From positions 1 through 37,115 of the forward strand of contig JANXZG010000024.1 of assembly GCA_025355645.1 (NCBI GenBank): a DNA stretch of 37,115 nucleotides. The letters are read 5' to 3'. A program made the position numbers and the translations under genes. Every line of letters begins with the position of its first letter. Position 1 is the first letter of the stretch. Of this stretch, positions 1 to 8,997 are shown one piece after another. Below the pieces are notes generated by a model. The model did not search any database, was not told the origin of the DNA, and saw only the letters and a list, made by a program, of their open reading frames with translations. This DNA comes from Gammaproteobacteria bacterium (GTDB lineage Bacteria > Pseudomonadota > Gammaproteobacteria > Steroidobacterales > Steroidobacteraceae).

Positions 1-273
1 CCTCTGGGCGGCGCTACCGCAGACCCCCCGGCCCACGGCGATGCGCACGCAGGCGACCTTGCCCTGGAAGGGTCCCAGCACGAGTTCTCCGTTGCACAGG
101 AAATAAAATCCCGCCCAGTTCAGGTCCGGCAAGGCCTGGAATAGCAGCGCCGACATATTCGCCGCGTTGGCAAGGCCATTGCGCTCGCCGGCGAATACGG
201 CGGCCAGGTGTTCGTGCAATTCCTGGTAGTCAGTTTCCTTGGAAATCCCAGCGACGGCATCCAGTAATTGCAT
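1..273 (-). CDS. msrC: Free methionine-R-sulfoxide reductase (GAF domain), 3' end cut by window edge
   Basis: Reduces free L-methionine-R-sulfoxide to methionine in the cytoplasm (fRMsr, the YebR/MsrC type of GAF protein). Only the first 91 codons are in the window, running off base 1. The frame opens with ATG at 273. The diagnostic stretch GPFQGKVACVRIAVGRGVCG carries Cys75 and Cys85, ten residues apart like the two resolving-side cysteines of E. coli YebR. The third, catalytic cysteine would lie beyond the edge. The N-terminal helix and the NWAGFYFL strand match the family. It lies 49 bp downstream of the TonB receptor on the same strand, but nothing suggests a functional link. The family call is firm; activity cannot be judged from the fragment. 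Confidence 0.87.
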   Translation of the reverse strand, partial: MQLLDAVAGISKETDYQELHEHLAAVFAGERNGLANAANMSALLFQALPDLNWAGFYFLCNGELVLGPFQGKVACVRIAVGRGVCGSAAQR

Positions 274-322
274 CGGTATATTCTCCCACACGAGCACGAA
301 ATTACCAGCTCTGCCGGTCAGT

Positions 323-2725
323 TCAGAAATTGATTCGTGCCCCGCCAAATAACTCGATAGGCGCTGCGGGGCTTAGGAACCGGTTATCGACCCTGGGACC
401 ATCGGGCATCCCACCAGTCGGGACCCCTACGGCTCCGACTCCGGTCGGATCACTCAGGATGCCCCACGTCGCATACTTGCAGCTTAGTAAATTGGTAACA
501 CTCGCGAACAGCTCAACATGCGCAGAAGGTTTGAACGAGGAATGCAAGCCGACGACCCGATAGCCCGATATCGGGGCAAGCTGGTTCGACTCATCGCCGA
601 CATAGTAGAAGCTGCTGACGGCAGATAGCGTAAGGCCGAAAGACAAGCTTGGAACGATGCGGTAGTCGAAACCAAGTTTCAGGCGGTGTTCAGGCACGCC
701 CGGTAGAAATTCGCCGGGCTCGACCTGGATATCCCCCGCTGCGTCCCGAAATGGATGTGAAGGCGACGGCACCAACACCGCCGAACGAAAGCTTGCCTGG
801 ACGAAGCTGTAATTGAGGTTGGCCGACCACCGTCCAGCGGATAACTTAAATCCCGCTTCAGCGCCCTGTCGGCGTGTCGCGCCGATATTCTGAAAGAAGC
901 CCTGGCTGACTGAGGTCGCCACGCCATAGATGTCATCGTGCAAGAGGGTGCGGAATATGTTCAGGTTCCACGACAATTGACTGCCATCGCCGGCAGACGC
1001 CAAAAACCTGCCACGCATACCGAGTTCCGAGGTATGCGCAATGACCTGGCGCAGGTTGGGCGGATCGCCGGCAAGATTCGTGGGCAGCAGACAAGGCGCG
1101 AGCGGATTGGAACATTCAATCTCGCTCGCGGTAGGCGTGCGGGTATTCTGCGAGATGCCGCCGTACAATGTCACCATCGGTAGTAACTTGTAAGTCGCAC
1201 CAATTGCCGGATTGACATGCTCGTAACGATTGCTGCCGGTCAGATTGCGTCCCAACTGATCGTCAAGGTCAAGCCGGGAGAGCGTGTAGCGAGCGCTCGC
1301 GGTCAGCGCGACATCGCTGCTGAGATCGAGCGTGTCGGTCAGATACACGCCGAGGTTGCGGTCATGTGAATCAACACTTACAGGCACCGAATCGCCATTG
1401 GCAATGGCAGCGGCCGAGTTTTCTGGCGTATCCACGAACAGGCTCGATGGCAGCACGAGCAGCTGCGGGTTAATCACGCCAACCTGGGCGCCGGAGAAAA
1501 AGCTCGTCGAAGCTGCGTCGAGCGCTGCGCCCAGAGTCAGCTGGTTGCCATGCCCGAAGATCGGCTGATTGTCGGATGCCTGCAGTGCCGCGCCCCGGCC
1601 GAAGGCGCTGATGGACTCAAAATCATTTTCGCCGATGACTACCGTGCCATCCTCGGATATATCGGGAAGCGTCTGCCCTGCTGCATCCAAAAGCGGCGTG
1701 ATCCCATCGGGCTGACACAGGATTCCTGAGCGGTTCGTGCAGGTCGCATAGTCGGTGGAATTGCCGTTCGAAACCTTCTGCGTCAGCTGGCGAAAGTAAA
1801 GGACACCCTGCAGCGACCAGGAATGTGTCAATGTCAGCGTGCCATTCAGCGTCACGAAATCCAGCCTGTTCAGGGTGCCCTGTGGACCTGTGAATACCGC
1901 AGCGCGATCTGCTGAGAGCTCCTGCACTGGCGCGGAGCCCTGACCATTTAATTGATTGTCGGCCCGGGTGTAGCTCAGATCGAGAGTGGCCCTGTCGGTG
2001 TGTACGCTGAACGCGCCGTAGAACTGGCGCAACCGGTCAGCCGAGAATTCGCGCCAGCCTCTCCAGTTCAGCGCCTTGGCGGCCATATAAAAGCCCAATT
2101 CTCCGGTATTCGCGCCATATTGCGCAGTGACGGCGCCCTGGCCAAAGGAGCCACCAGATAACTCCAGGTCCGAGCCCTGGTAGCTAAACCCATTTTTCAT
2201 CGTCATCGAGATCGCACCGCCCAGCGCGTTGAGACCATAGACCGGGCTGGAGCTGACGAGACTGACCCGACTGATGGCAACGTCGGGAAAAAGGTCCCAA
2301 TTGACGGTGTCGCCGAACGCCTCGTTGATGCGCACGCCGTTCTGGTAGATCGCGAGGCCCTGGGGCGTTCCGAGCACCGGCGACGCCTCGAACCCGCGAT
2401 ACAGAATATCCGGCTGGAACGGATCGTCCAAATCATCATTCACATTTACGCTGCTTAGGTCGGCGTTCAGCGCGTTCGTAAGGCTCGCCGGCCCTTCCCG
2501 GGCTAGGTCATCCGCCGAGAAGACCTGGACGTTTCCGGGAATCTTGTCGATGTCGATGCTGCTTCCGGGAATCGCGGTCGACTGCACCACGATGGCCTGC
2601 AGCGGATCGCCGCGGGCCGCTCCCCCCAGCTGGTCGGGCGGCACATTGGCCGGGGCCGCGCTGCTTGCGCCAAGCGCCGCCAATAGAACGATTAAGAGCG
2701 TGAAGCTGAACCTGACCCTGTACAC
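323..2725 (-). CDS. TonB-dependent outer-membrane receptor
   Basis: Outer-membrane beta-barrel that takes up a bulky ligand using TonB-ExbBD energy; the substrate is unknown. It has 800 residues. A signal peptide (about 1-26, hydrophobic TLLIVLLAALG) is followed by a plug domain (about 55-180, with IPGNVQVFSADDLAREG, ILYRGFEASPVLGTPQGLAI and YGLNALGGAISM), then the barrel, ending in the terminal aromatic signature ARINF. The start is GTG at 2725, preceded by AGAGG with a seven-base gap. The gene stands apart: 223 bp separate it from the GlcG-like gene upstream, so it probably has its own promoter. The plug resembles receptors of the FecA/siderophore and B12 type as well as carbohydrate receptors, so no ligand is assigned. 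Confidence 0.9.
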   Translation of the reverse strand: MYRVRFSFTLLIVLLAALGASSAAPANVPPDQLGGAARGDPLQAIVVQSTAIPGSSIDIDKIPGNVQVFSADDLAREGPASLTNALNADLSSVNVNDDLDDPFQPDILYRGFEASPVLGTPQGLAIYQNGVRINEAFGDTVNWDLFPDVAISRVSLVSSSPVYGLNALGGAISMTMKNGFSYQGSDLELSGGSFGQGAVTAQYGANTGELGFYMAAKALNWRGWREFSADRLRQFYGAFSVHTDRATLDLSYTRADNQLNGQGSAPVQELSADRAAVFTGPQGTLNRLDFVTLNGTLTLTHSWSLQGVLYFRQLTQKVSNGNSTDYATCTNRSGILCQPDGITPLLDAAGQTLPDISEDGTVVIGENDFESISAFGRGAALQASDNQPIFGHGNQLTLGAALDAASTSFFSGAQVGVINPQLLVLPSSLFVDTPENSAAAIANGDSVPVSVDSHDRNLGVYLTDTLDLSSDVALTASARYTLSRLDLDDQLGRNLTGSNRYEHVNPAIGATYKLLPMVTLYGGISQNTRTPTASEIECSNPLAPCLLPTNLAGDPPNLRQVIAHTSELGMRGRFLASAGDGSQLSWNLNIFRTLLHDDIYGVATSVSQGFFQNIGATRRQGAEAGFKLSAGRWSANLNYSFVQASFRSAVLVPSPSHPFRDAAGDIQVEPGEFLPGVPEHRLKLGFDYRIVPSLSFGLTLSAVSSFYYVGDESNQLAPISGYRVVGLHSSFKPSAHVELFASVTNLLSCKYATWGILSDPTGVGAVGVPTGGMPDGPRVDNRFLSPAAPIELFGGARINF

Positions 2726-2948
2726 CCAAGAACCTCTGCGCGATTAGCAGTGATCGGCAGAGTCTCCATGAGCGCGAAACGTTTTGCCAGTGAGTGCACG
2801 CCACACCGCGTAAACTACGGTAAATCGCGCATGTGACGGACGGCAAGGCTTTCGTCACACGCCTGCATTGATGGCAATCCGAATCGGGGCCACGGCGGAC
2901 TACTCACCGCTATCGGACAGCGAGAGCAGACGCTGCCGGGTCTTGCCT

Positions 2949-3371
2949 TTATTTTCCCTGAACGATGGCCGCAGCGCCAAGTGCTGCTAGTTCCATATCC
3001 ACGATCTCCGGCGCGCCGCTCACAGCGACCGCACCGATCACGGTGCCGTCGAGCAGCACCGGCACTCCCCCGCCCCAGCCAAGGAATCGCGGATCACCGA
3101 AGTAGGCAATATCAAAGCCGTTGTGCGGATCGCGCGCCGCGCGGCCAATTTCTTTCGTCGGCTTACGTTCGCGCGCGGCCGTGTAAGCCTTGTTCATCGC
3201 AATGGCAATCGAGGAGTACGGTGCGCCGTCCATACGCATTAGCGCAATCAGCTCGCCGTGATCATCGGTCACGGCGATCACCGCAGCGAGCGCGCGACGC
3301 TTAAGCTCCGGCTCGATGGTATCGAGTGCGAGGCGGGCGTCGTCCAGGGTCAGTGTCACCGCTGTAGCCAC
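2949..3371 (-). CDS. GlcG/HbpS-family (DUF336) protein
   Basis: Small alpha/beta protein of the GlcG/HbpS family. Members bind haem or cobalamin or sit in glycolate, propanediol and aromatic catabolic operons; the family's biochemical role is poorly defined. Recognisable blocks are LTLDDARLALDTIEPELKRR near the N-terminus, MDGAPYSSIAIAMNKAYTAA in the middle, and the glycine-rich FLGWGGGVPVLLDGTVIGAV followed by VSGAPEIVDMELA at the C-terminus. I chose the GTG at 3371: AGGAG lies five bases upstream and the gap to the permease stop is 8 bp. A longer TTG start at 3395 would overlap the permease by 16 bp. It is the last gene of the M24-permease-GlcG run, so an accessory role in that pathway is likely. 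Confidence 0.82.
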   Translation of the reverse strand: MATAVTLTLDDARLALDTIEPELKRRALAAVIAVTDDHGELIALMRMDGAPYSSIAIAMNKAYTAARERKPTKEIGRAARDPHNGFDIAYFGDPRFLGWGGGVPVLLDGTVIGAVAVSGAPEIVDMELAALGAAAIVQGK

Positions 3372-3379
3372 CGCCTCTC

Positions 3380-4840
3380 CTAGTTGCCGTCCCAATTTAC
3401 ATCACCGTCGGCCGATGCCCGGCTGCCCACCAGCATCGTGGCGCCTTTCTGCAGCGCGCCCGGATTGCGCGCCTCAATCCACCACATGTATGGAAATCCC
3501 AGCAGAAATCCGGCGATAAACACATACGGGACAAGGTTGTAAGGCCAGTCCGGTATGGGCCAGACCGTCACGACCAGCACCCGCAGCAGGGCGAGTGTCC
3601 CAATCCAGGGTACCACGACGTGTTTCCATAGGCTGAAGCGGTCGCGGTGTTCCCGGCGCATATAAGAGGTCAGGGCCAGATTCGCCATCGCGTACAAGAC
3701 AATAACGGCCAGCGCGCCAATCGTCTCCAGAAAGTTGAAGATGTTTTCGGGACTCATCAGCAACCCGACGATCATCATCGATACGATGCCGAACACCTGC
3801 TGGACAGCGATCGCAAAAGTCGGTGTCTGATACTTGGGATGGATCCGGCCGAAGCGCGCGGGCATCGTGCCCGCGCGGCCCATCGTGTACAGCACGCGCG
3901 AGGCGGAGTTAGTGGCCGCGAGCCCGACGGCAACCGAGCTGTTGAACAGGGCGAAGACTATTAGCCACCAGCCTGCGCCCCACAACCTGTGGCCGAGGTC
4001 GTAATACGGATTCGGATTGGTGGCGAAGGCGGCCATATTTCCGGTGCCCCAGCCGATGGCGCTTGCGTAGGAGGTAAAGATATAAAAGACACCGGTCGCG
4101 AGCAGCGACAACATGACCGCCTGCCCTACGGAAGTCCCCGCACGCCGGGACTCCTGAGCGAGGGGCGCAGGCGCCTCAAAGCCGCTCAACGACAGGATGG
4201 ACAAAACCATCCCGCCCACGATCCCACCATAGTGATTTGGTGCCATGGATGGAGTCAGCGGCGCCAAATATGAGGAGCCAGGCGCCGGATGGATCAGGAA
4301 CGTAATCGCGAGCGCCAGCATGATTAGGAGTTCAAGTCCTCCGAGCAACGCGGTAATCTGCATCGAGAGGCGAATGCCATGGCGAGTAAGCCACCAGATC
4401 AGCGCGAAAGTGACCAGTGCAAAGGTCCACCAGGGGACGATCATTGCAAACTCTGCGCGCAGGATGTCCGAGATCAGGTAGCCGAAGAACCCGGCAACAC
4501 CGGCCGGCCCTACGAATTCATAGACAAGGTAGCTCCATGTCGCCATGAAACCGCCAACCGCTCCGAGTCCACGGGTGGCGAATGAATAGTAGCCGCCGCT
4601 CGACGGCATGTAACGGGAAAACTCCACGACCGTGTTGGCAATGAAGACACAAAGGATAGTCGCCAGCAGCAAGGAGAGCGGCATGACCGGCCCCGCCGCC
4701 AGCGCGATGATCGGAAACGCGAACATCATATTGGCCGCCGGCCCAATATGCGTTACACCCTGGAAGACAAGTTCACCAAGCCCTAGTGCATTGCGGCGAA
4801 GTTGTGGATCGCCGCCGGGGCTCATCGACTCAGCGCTCAC
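3380..4840 (-). CDS. APC-superfamily amino acid/amine permease
   Basis: Inner-membrane transporter of the amino acid-polyamine-organocation superfamily, expected to bring in an amino acid, amine or small organic cation with a coupling ion. It has 486 residues and about 12 hydrophobic segments. TM1 starts near residue 25 with the family-type unwound motif (GVTHIGPAANMMFAFP). SRYMPSSGGYYSFATRGLG is the typical loop before TM3, and VAVGLAATNSASRVLYTMGR the conserved TM8 region. The start is GTG at 4840, with ATG five codons in as an alternative. It lies 31 bp after the M24 protein and just before the GlcG-like gene, so all three are probably co-transcribed. Substrate unknown; the peptidase/creatinase-fold neighbour hints at a nitrogen-containing compound. 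Confidence 0.86.
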   Translation of the reverse strand: MSAESMSPGGDPQLRRNALGLGELVFQGVTHIGPAANMMFAFPIIALAAGPVMPLSLLLATILCVFIANTVVEFSRYMPSSGGYYSFATRGLGAVGGFMATWSYLVYEFVGPAGVAGFFGYLISDILRAEFAMIVPWWTFALVTFALIWWLTRHGIRLSMQITALLGGLELLIMLALAITFLIHPAPGSSYLAPLTPSMAPNHYGGIVGGMVLSILSLSGFEAPAPLAQESRRAGTSVGQAVMLSLLATGVFYIFTSYASAIGWGTGNMAAFATNPNPYYDLGHRLWGAGWWLIVFALFNSSVAVGLAATNSASRVLYTMGRAGTMPARFGRIHPKYQTPTFAIAVQQVFGIVSMMIVGLLMSPENIFNFLETIGALAVIVLYAMANLALTSYMRREHRDRFSLWKHVVVPWIGTLALLRVLVVTVWPIPDWPYNLVPYVFIAGFLLGFPYMWWIEARNPGALQKGATMLVGSRASADGDVNWDGN

Positions 4841-4871
4841 GCGCGCACTTCTTGTTCTTGAGCATGCCCGC

Positions 4872-6281
4872 CTATCTTACGGCAAATACCTGGTTCGGCC
4901 TCAGAAAGAACGGGGCAACGATTGTGGGCATGTTACACAGGGGCAGCACCTCGTCGGGCAGGTCGAAGCCCAGCACGTCCATCATGAAGGAGCGGCGCTT
5001 GTCGCAGCGCTCGAGGCACGCCGGATGCGCAGCCTTCAATTTGCTCCGCAGGGACGCATCCGCCAGGACAATTCCATCCTCCATGCGCGTCGAGAAATAC
5101 ACTGGCGAGGAGGGAATGACGTCGACCTGGATCGCCATGCCGGAGCGCATCGGCAGGTCCGAGTCCGCATAGATCGGCGAGCTAAGCCATTCATCGAGAT
5201 GAATCAGGTGCCCGGGGTTCAGGAAAATGCCAAAGCGCTTGAACGGAAGCTTCTCCGCAATCAGCGCCGCAAGCTCGCCTCCGCGCGTGCCGATCTTCAG
5301 GCGCCGAAACCATTCGGCCATGACTTCGAAGTACGGCCCCGCGAAGGCTTCGACGTAATCCCGCGCGCCGGGCTTCAGGTCTTCGGCGGAGTTGGCAACC
5401 CAGCCAGCGCGGCAGATGTTACTGCCCCAGTAGGCGAGGTTCGTCGCGAGAGGCGATCCCAACGGTATACGGGCGCCAATGGGACCCGATAACCCAAGAT
5501 CCCGGTTGGCCTCGGTCACAAGCGTCATATGGCACGACAGGGGATCACCGTTGTACGCGGTCAGGCTCGCGAGCTCATTGTCTGTCATGCCGGGACGCAG
5601 GCCGAACAACATCTTCTTCATGCCCTCGGAGGCAAGTACATTGGTGTATTCGAAAAATGCGATTTCAGATGGCGAGCATTGTGCGCGCAACCCGAAGCCG
5701 GGATGCATCATCAGGGCGGTGGCATTGATAACCGCCTCATGCCCCGCGAGCGAGCGCAGCGTGTCGACGAGATAGGCCGGCAGCTCGATAGCGTGGGCGC
5801 CATCGGGATGTTCCGAATCGGCAAAATATTTCCAGCCAATGCAGCCGATGCGAGATTTCTTGCCGATCCCTTCGCTTGAGAAGATCTCCTGAATCTTGCG
5901 GCTGTCGCTGCGCGGCTGGTTCAGCAGGGAGAACGGCTGGAAGCGCTCCGAACGCAGCTTGTTCGCGCTAAACAGCGGACTCACCGCCAGGTACCCTTCG
6001 CATTCGTTGCCAACGACGATCAGCGGCTTGCCGTCTACTGCGACGATCAGGATGGCCTCTTCGAACCGCGGATCAAAGTTAGTCAGGTATGCAAGGTTCG
6101 CAAAATGCTCGCGGTCCGCATATACGACCGTGTGGGTAAGGTTCTGCGAAGCCATTCCTGCGCGCAAAGCAGCAACGCGCGCTTCAAGCTCTGCGATGCC
6201 GACCACCGGTGGCCTTTCAGCCGCGCCAAATTCTGGCCATTCGGTCTCAATCAGGCAATGTTTCTTGAGCGCGCTGCTCAT
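4872..6281 (-). CDS. M24-family (pita-bread fold) peptidase/creatinase-like protein
   Basis: Protein of the Xaa-Pro aminopeptidase/creatinase superfamily, 469 residues. The N-terminal creatinase-type domain (about 30-190, with HFANLAYLTNFDPRFEEAIL) is followed by the pita-bread domain (about 220-440). The classical dimetal set of M24 peptidases (Asp, Asp, His, Glu, Glu) looks incomplete. The SDITR-type position reads SNICR, the usual first Asp has no clear equivalent, and the TIEPG-type Glu is Asp in AIQVDVIP. The GH of NPGHLIHLDEW and the Glu of RMEDGIVL remain. Creatinase itself is a metal-free member of this fold, so a hydrolase acting on a small amidino or amide compound is possible. It is first in an operon with the APC permease and GlcG-like gene and follows a terminator. 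Confidence 0.75.
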   Translation of the reverse strand: MSSALKKHCLIETEWPEFGAAERPPVVGIAELEARVAALRAGMASQNLTHTVVYADREHFANLAYLTNFDPRFEEAILIVAVDGKPLIVVGNECEGYLAVSPLFSANKLRSERFQPFSLLNQPRSDSRKIQEIFSSEGIGKKSRIGCIGWKYFADSEHPDGAHAIELPAYLVDTLRSLAGHEAVINATALMMHPGFGLRAQCSPSEIAFFEYTNVLASEGMKKMLFGLRPGMTDNELASLTAYNGDPLSCHMTLVTEANRDLGLSGPIGARIPLGSPLATNLAYWGSNICRAGWVANSAEDLKPGARDYVEAFAGPYFEVMAEWFRRLKIGTRGGELAALIAEKLPFKRFGIFLNPGHLIHLDEWLSSPIYADSDLPMRSGMAIQVDVIPSSPVYFSTRMEDGIVLADASLRSKLKAAHPACLERCDKRRSFMMDVLGFDLPDEVLPLCNMPTIVAPFFLRPNQVFAVR

Positions 6282-6310
6282 GGCAGACTCCTTGAATTTT
6301 CAGGTACCCA

Positions 6311-6349
6311 ATAAAAAGAAGGGCTCGCCGCCTGTGCGGCGGCGAGCCC
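6311..6349 (-). terminator. Rho-independent terminator after the second TonB receptor
   Basis: A perfect 12-bp stem (GGGCTCGCCGCC at 6321-6332 with GGCGGCGAGCCC at 6338-6349) closes a five-base loop. Read on the minus strand it is followed at once by TTCTTTTTAT (6320-6311). It lies 16 bp past the receptor's stop and 30 bp before the next minus-strand gene, so it separates the receptor from the M24-permease-GlcG operon. Confidence 0.9.
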
Positions 6350-6364
6350 CGATTATTTCCCGCG

Positions 6365-8797
6365 TTAGAACGAATAGTTGGCGGTCACACCGATAGTGCG
6401 CGGACGGAACGTCGTGTAGCTGAGCAGGTTATAACCCGGGGTATTGTTAGCCTGATACTTGCTCAACGCCGGTGTGTTGTTGAAGATATTGTTGATGAAC
6501 AGGGCCACATCCATCTTGCCCATCGTGTACCCCGCCCGCCCGTTGTACAAATGTGTGGCCGGATCCGGCGTCGCCAGCGGATAGTAGTTCAGGCTGCCCA
6601 CATTTTGCGTGATGAACGGGCCCGGACTCTGGCTCGTATAGAGCGTCGTGGCCGATGCATGGAACTTGTCGCTGCCGTTCACCGGCAACTCGTAGCTCAG
6701 CGTCGCATTGATATTCCAAGGCGCGATAACCTGCGGCAGGATGCCGACCTTGTCGCCTTTCCCCACGATCAGCGTATTCGGCCCGGGTAGGGTCGCAGCT
6801 GTGCCATTGTAGGGAATGTAGGCGTTCTGGGTGTAGTACGCATTGACATAGGCCGCATTCATGTCAAAACGCAATTCGGGAGTCAGGATCGCTCGCAGTT
6901 GCAGATCAAGCCCATCACTTACTGCGCTGCCGGCGTTCGTTCCGTAGGCGTAAGGACCGCAGGCTTCGCTGATGTACTGCTGTATCCCGCGCCATGAGTT
7001 ATAGAAGATGCTGGCATCGACCTGCAAGCGGCCATCCAGGAAAGTATCCTTGGTGCCGAGTTCAAAGGCATGCACAGAATCTGGCGCGTACGTTGCCGGA
7101 ACTTGCGGCTGGCCATTGCATGAACCCGAGGTGTTGGGAATCGCGCCATTGCCGCCGCCCGGCCGGTAGCCCTCGCCGAAGGTTGCATACACCAAATCGT
7201 CTGGATTGATCTTGTATTCCAGCCCGAGGTGCGGCGTGGTGGGATTATTCTGGCCGTGGAACGGCGCATACGGGGGTGCGCCTGTCAATGAAGAGATAGC
7301 GGTAATGGCAGCCCCATCTACGGTTACTCGCGCGACACGCTCACCGACTGTCGCCGTCAGTGCATCCGTAATCCGGAAATCGCCTTGCACGAACACCGCT
7401 GTCTGCACATCGACGAACAGCTCATGCTGGTCCTGGATGATCGAGGCATTCAATGCGCTACTGGGCGGCGGTTGACCGAAAGCCTGGGGATAGTCGGCCG
7501 GGTCATAATCGATCTGGAAATCGCGCTGTGCCCGATGCTCAAAATAGAAGCCCGCGACCCAGCTGAACCGGGAATCCTTCGAGTTCGACGCGAGGCGCGC
7601 CTCGGCGGTGTAAGCCGCGACATTCAAATTGGTGGGCGTATACGCCACTTGTGACAGCGAACTCGGGTACCCGATCCCCAATGGATTGCCGCATCCCTGC
7701 GGTCCCCCGGGGAACGGCGTATGCATGCCCGGGCACACAAAGGCGCTTTCATCGAGAACTTCCGTGGCTTCGCGATAGAAATAAGACCCATCGATCGTCA
7801 GGTCTGCAAAGGGCAGGCTCTTATCCTCCGCCTTGATTGACTCCATGTTCCAGCGGTCTGTCCACACTTCCGGCAGTAAGGTGCCGTTGTTGAATTGGCC
7901 TTGCTGCGCATCCGAGAACGCCGCGTAGAAGCGTCCCGAGTCGTCCTGGTGAGTCCGCTGATAATAATATGCAGGCGTTATAAGGAAATCACCGGCTTGG
8001 AATGCGAGGGCCCCCTTGATAACCGTCTTCTTGTTGGTGTTGGCATTCGGAGAAACATCGGTAAGGTACCCAGGACCTGGAATGGGGTTGATGTGGTTGA
8101 CATACCCGCCGTCGCTGCGCTCCCACGCGCTGAAACGATATCCCACTTGGTCCTGGACGATCGGTCCGCCCATCGCGATACCCATCTCGTAGCTTGCACG
8201 GCCGCCTTCGGTCTGCGCGAGTTCGCCTTTCACTTGGCCGGTGAAATCGGTCAGGCTGGGCTGATTCGTGATGAAGCGTACAGTGCCCGCCTCGGAACCG
8301 GCACCGAACAGCGTGCCTTGCGGACCGCGCGCGACTTCGACGCGGTTCAGGTCAAAGCTATAGGGATACACGTTGCCCTGATTCGCTGTTCCCGACAGGC
8401 GGCTGGAGACTGTTGTGTCATCAAGGTACACGCCGACCGTCGGCGGACCCGTGTTGGTATTGAGGCCACGCATCGAAATAGTGGTGAATGCCTGGCTGAA
8501 ACCGTTGGGAAGTGCGAACTGCAGGCCGGGAGTCATCCTGGCGACGTCCTCGATGGAGGTGATACCACCCGTGGCGAGTTCTTCCTGGCCAATCGCGTTA
8601 ATGCTGATCGGCACGTTTTGCACTGTTTCTTCGCGGCGCGTCGCCGTCACAACGATATTCTCCAATGTCGAGCTGGTCTCGGGATTCGGGCCTGCAGTTT
8701 CGGCCGCGGGTGCCGCTACCAATAACATGAGACTGGCCGTCACCGCGCACGCGCCGGTAAGTACCGAGCGCATTGCAAATCGCATTCCTGTATTCAT
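6365..8797 (-). CDS. TonB-dependent outer-membrane receptor
   Basis: Outer-membrane receptor of about 810 residues for TonB-driven uptake, substrate unknown. After a signal peptide (hydrophobic stretch CAVTASLMLLVAAPAAE) comes a probable TonB box (ENIVVTATRREE), the plug (NVPISINAIGQEEL, IEDVARMTPGLQF, ISMRGLNTNTGPPTVGVYLD, RGPQGTLFGAGSEAGTVRF) and a 22-strand-type barrel ending in RTIGVTANYSF. I chose ATG at 8797 because AGGGGA lies about nine bases upstream and the signal peptide follows directly; the frame stays open to 8899 without a plausible leader. It is divergent from a XylR-type regulator, which is therefore its likely controller. The plug type is common in Caulobacter- and sphingomonad-like receptors for plant sugars and aromatics. 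Confidence 0.91.
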   Translation of the reverse strand: MNTGMRFAMRSVLTGACAVTASLMLLVAAPAAETAGPNPETSSTLENIVVTATRREETVQNVPISINAIGQEELATGGITSIEDVARMTPGLQFALPNGFSQAFTTISMRGLNTNTGPPTVGVYLDDTTVSSRLSGTANQGNVYPYSFDLNRVEVARGPQGTLFGAGSEAGTVRFITNQPSLTDFTGQVKGELAQTEGGRASYEMGIAMGGPIVQDQVGYRFSAWERSDGGYVNHINPIPGPGYLTDVSPNANTNKKTVIKGALAFQAGDFLITPAYYYQRTHQDDSGRFYAAFSDAQQGQFNNGTLLPEVWTDRWNMESIKAEDKSLPFADLTIDGSYFYREATEVLDESAFVCPGMHTPFPGGPQGCGNPLGIGYPSSLSQVAYTPTNLNVAAYTAEARLASNSKDSRFSWVAGFYFEHRAQRDFQIDYDPADYPQAFGQPPPSSALNASIIQDQHELFVDVQTAVFVQGDFRITDALTATVGERVARVTVDGAAITAISSLTGAPPYAPFHGQNNPTTPHLGLEYKINPDDLVYATFGEGYRPGGGNGAIPNTSGSCNGQPQVPATYAPDSVHAFELGTKDTFLDGRLQVDASIFYNSWRGIQQYISEACGPYAYGTNAGSAVSDGLDLQLRAILTPELRFDMNAAYVNAYYTQNAYIPYNGTAATLPGPNTLIVGKGDKVGILPQVIAPWNINATLSYELPVNGSDKFHASATTLYTSQSPGPFITQNVGSLNYYPLATPDPATHLYNGRAGYTMGKMDVALFINNIFNNTPALSKYQANNTPGYNLLSYTTFRPRTIGVTANYSF

Positions 8798-8886
8798 CGA
8801 GGATTCCCCTAAGTTCCAAAAATAGCTTGGATTTTCTTGTTCTGCGACCACGCTTCCTGTCGTGGCCAAGCAACATCCAGTAAACA

Positions 8887-8997
8887 GATTACTTGGCAAA
8901 GTCCAAGCTACGGTATACCCCAGAATCGCGGCGAGGTAGTATGAAATTATTAGTATATTTTGTTTGATTTTTCACAGAAGTCGCCGATCCTTGCCCC
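8887..8997. promoter_or_regulatory. Divergent promoter region, TonB receptor / XylR-type regulator
   Basis: An AT-rich stretch (about 8940-8980, including TATATTTTG and TTGATTTTTCAC) lies between the divergent receptor and regulator genes. An imperfect palindrome, CTTGG-6-CCAAG at 8892-8907, could be an operator for the adjacent AraC/XylR-type protein. The promoter call rests on gene geometry and base composition only. Confidence 0.4.

Noticed and set aside
2726..2948. Possible cobalamin riboswitch ahead of the first TonB receptor
   Set aside because: The 223-bp leader shows none of the conserved B12-box sequence; nothing beyond short chance repeats was seen.
4632..5492. Plus-strand frame of 286 codons across the permease/M24 junction
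   Set aside because: Overlaps two well-supported minus-strand genes and shows no family features.
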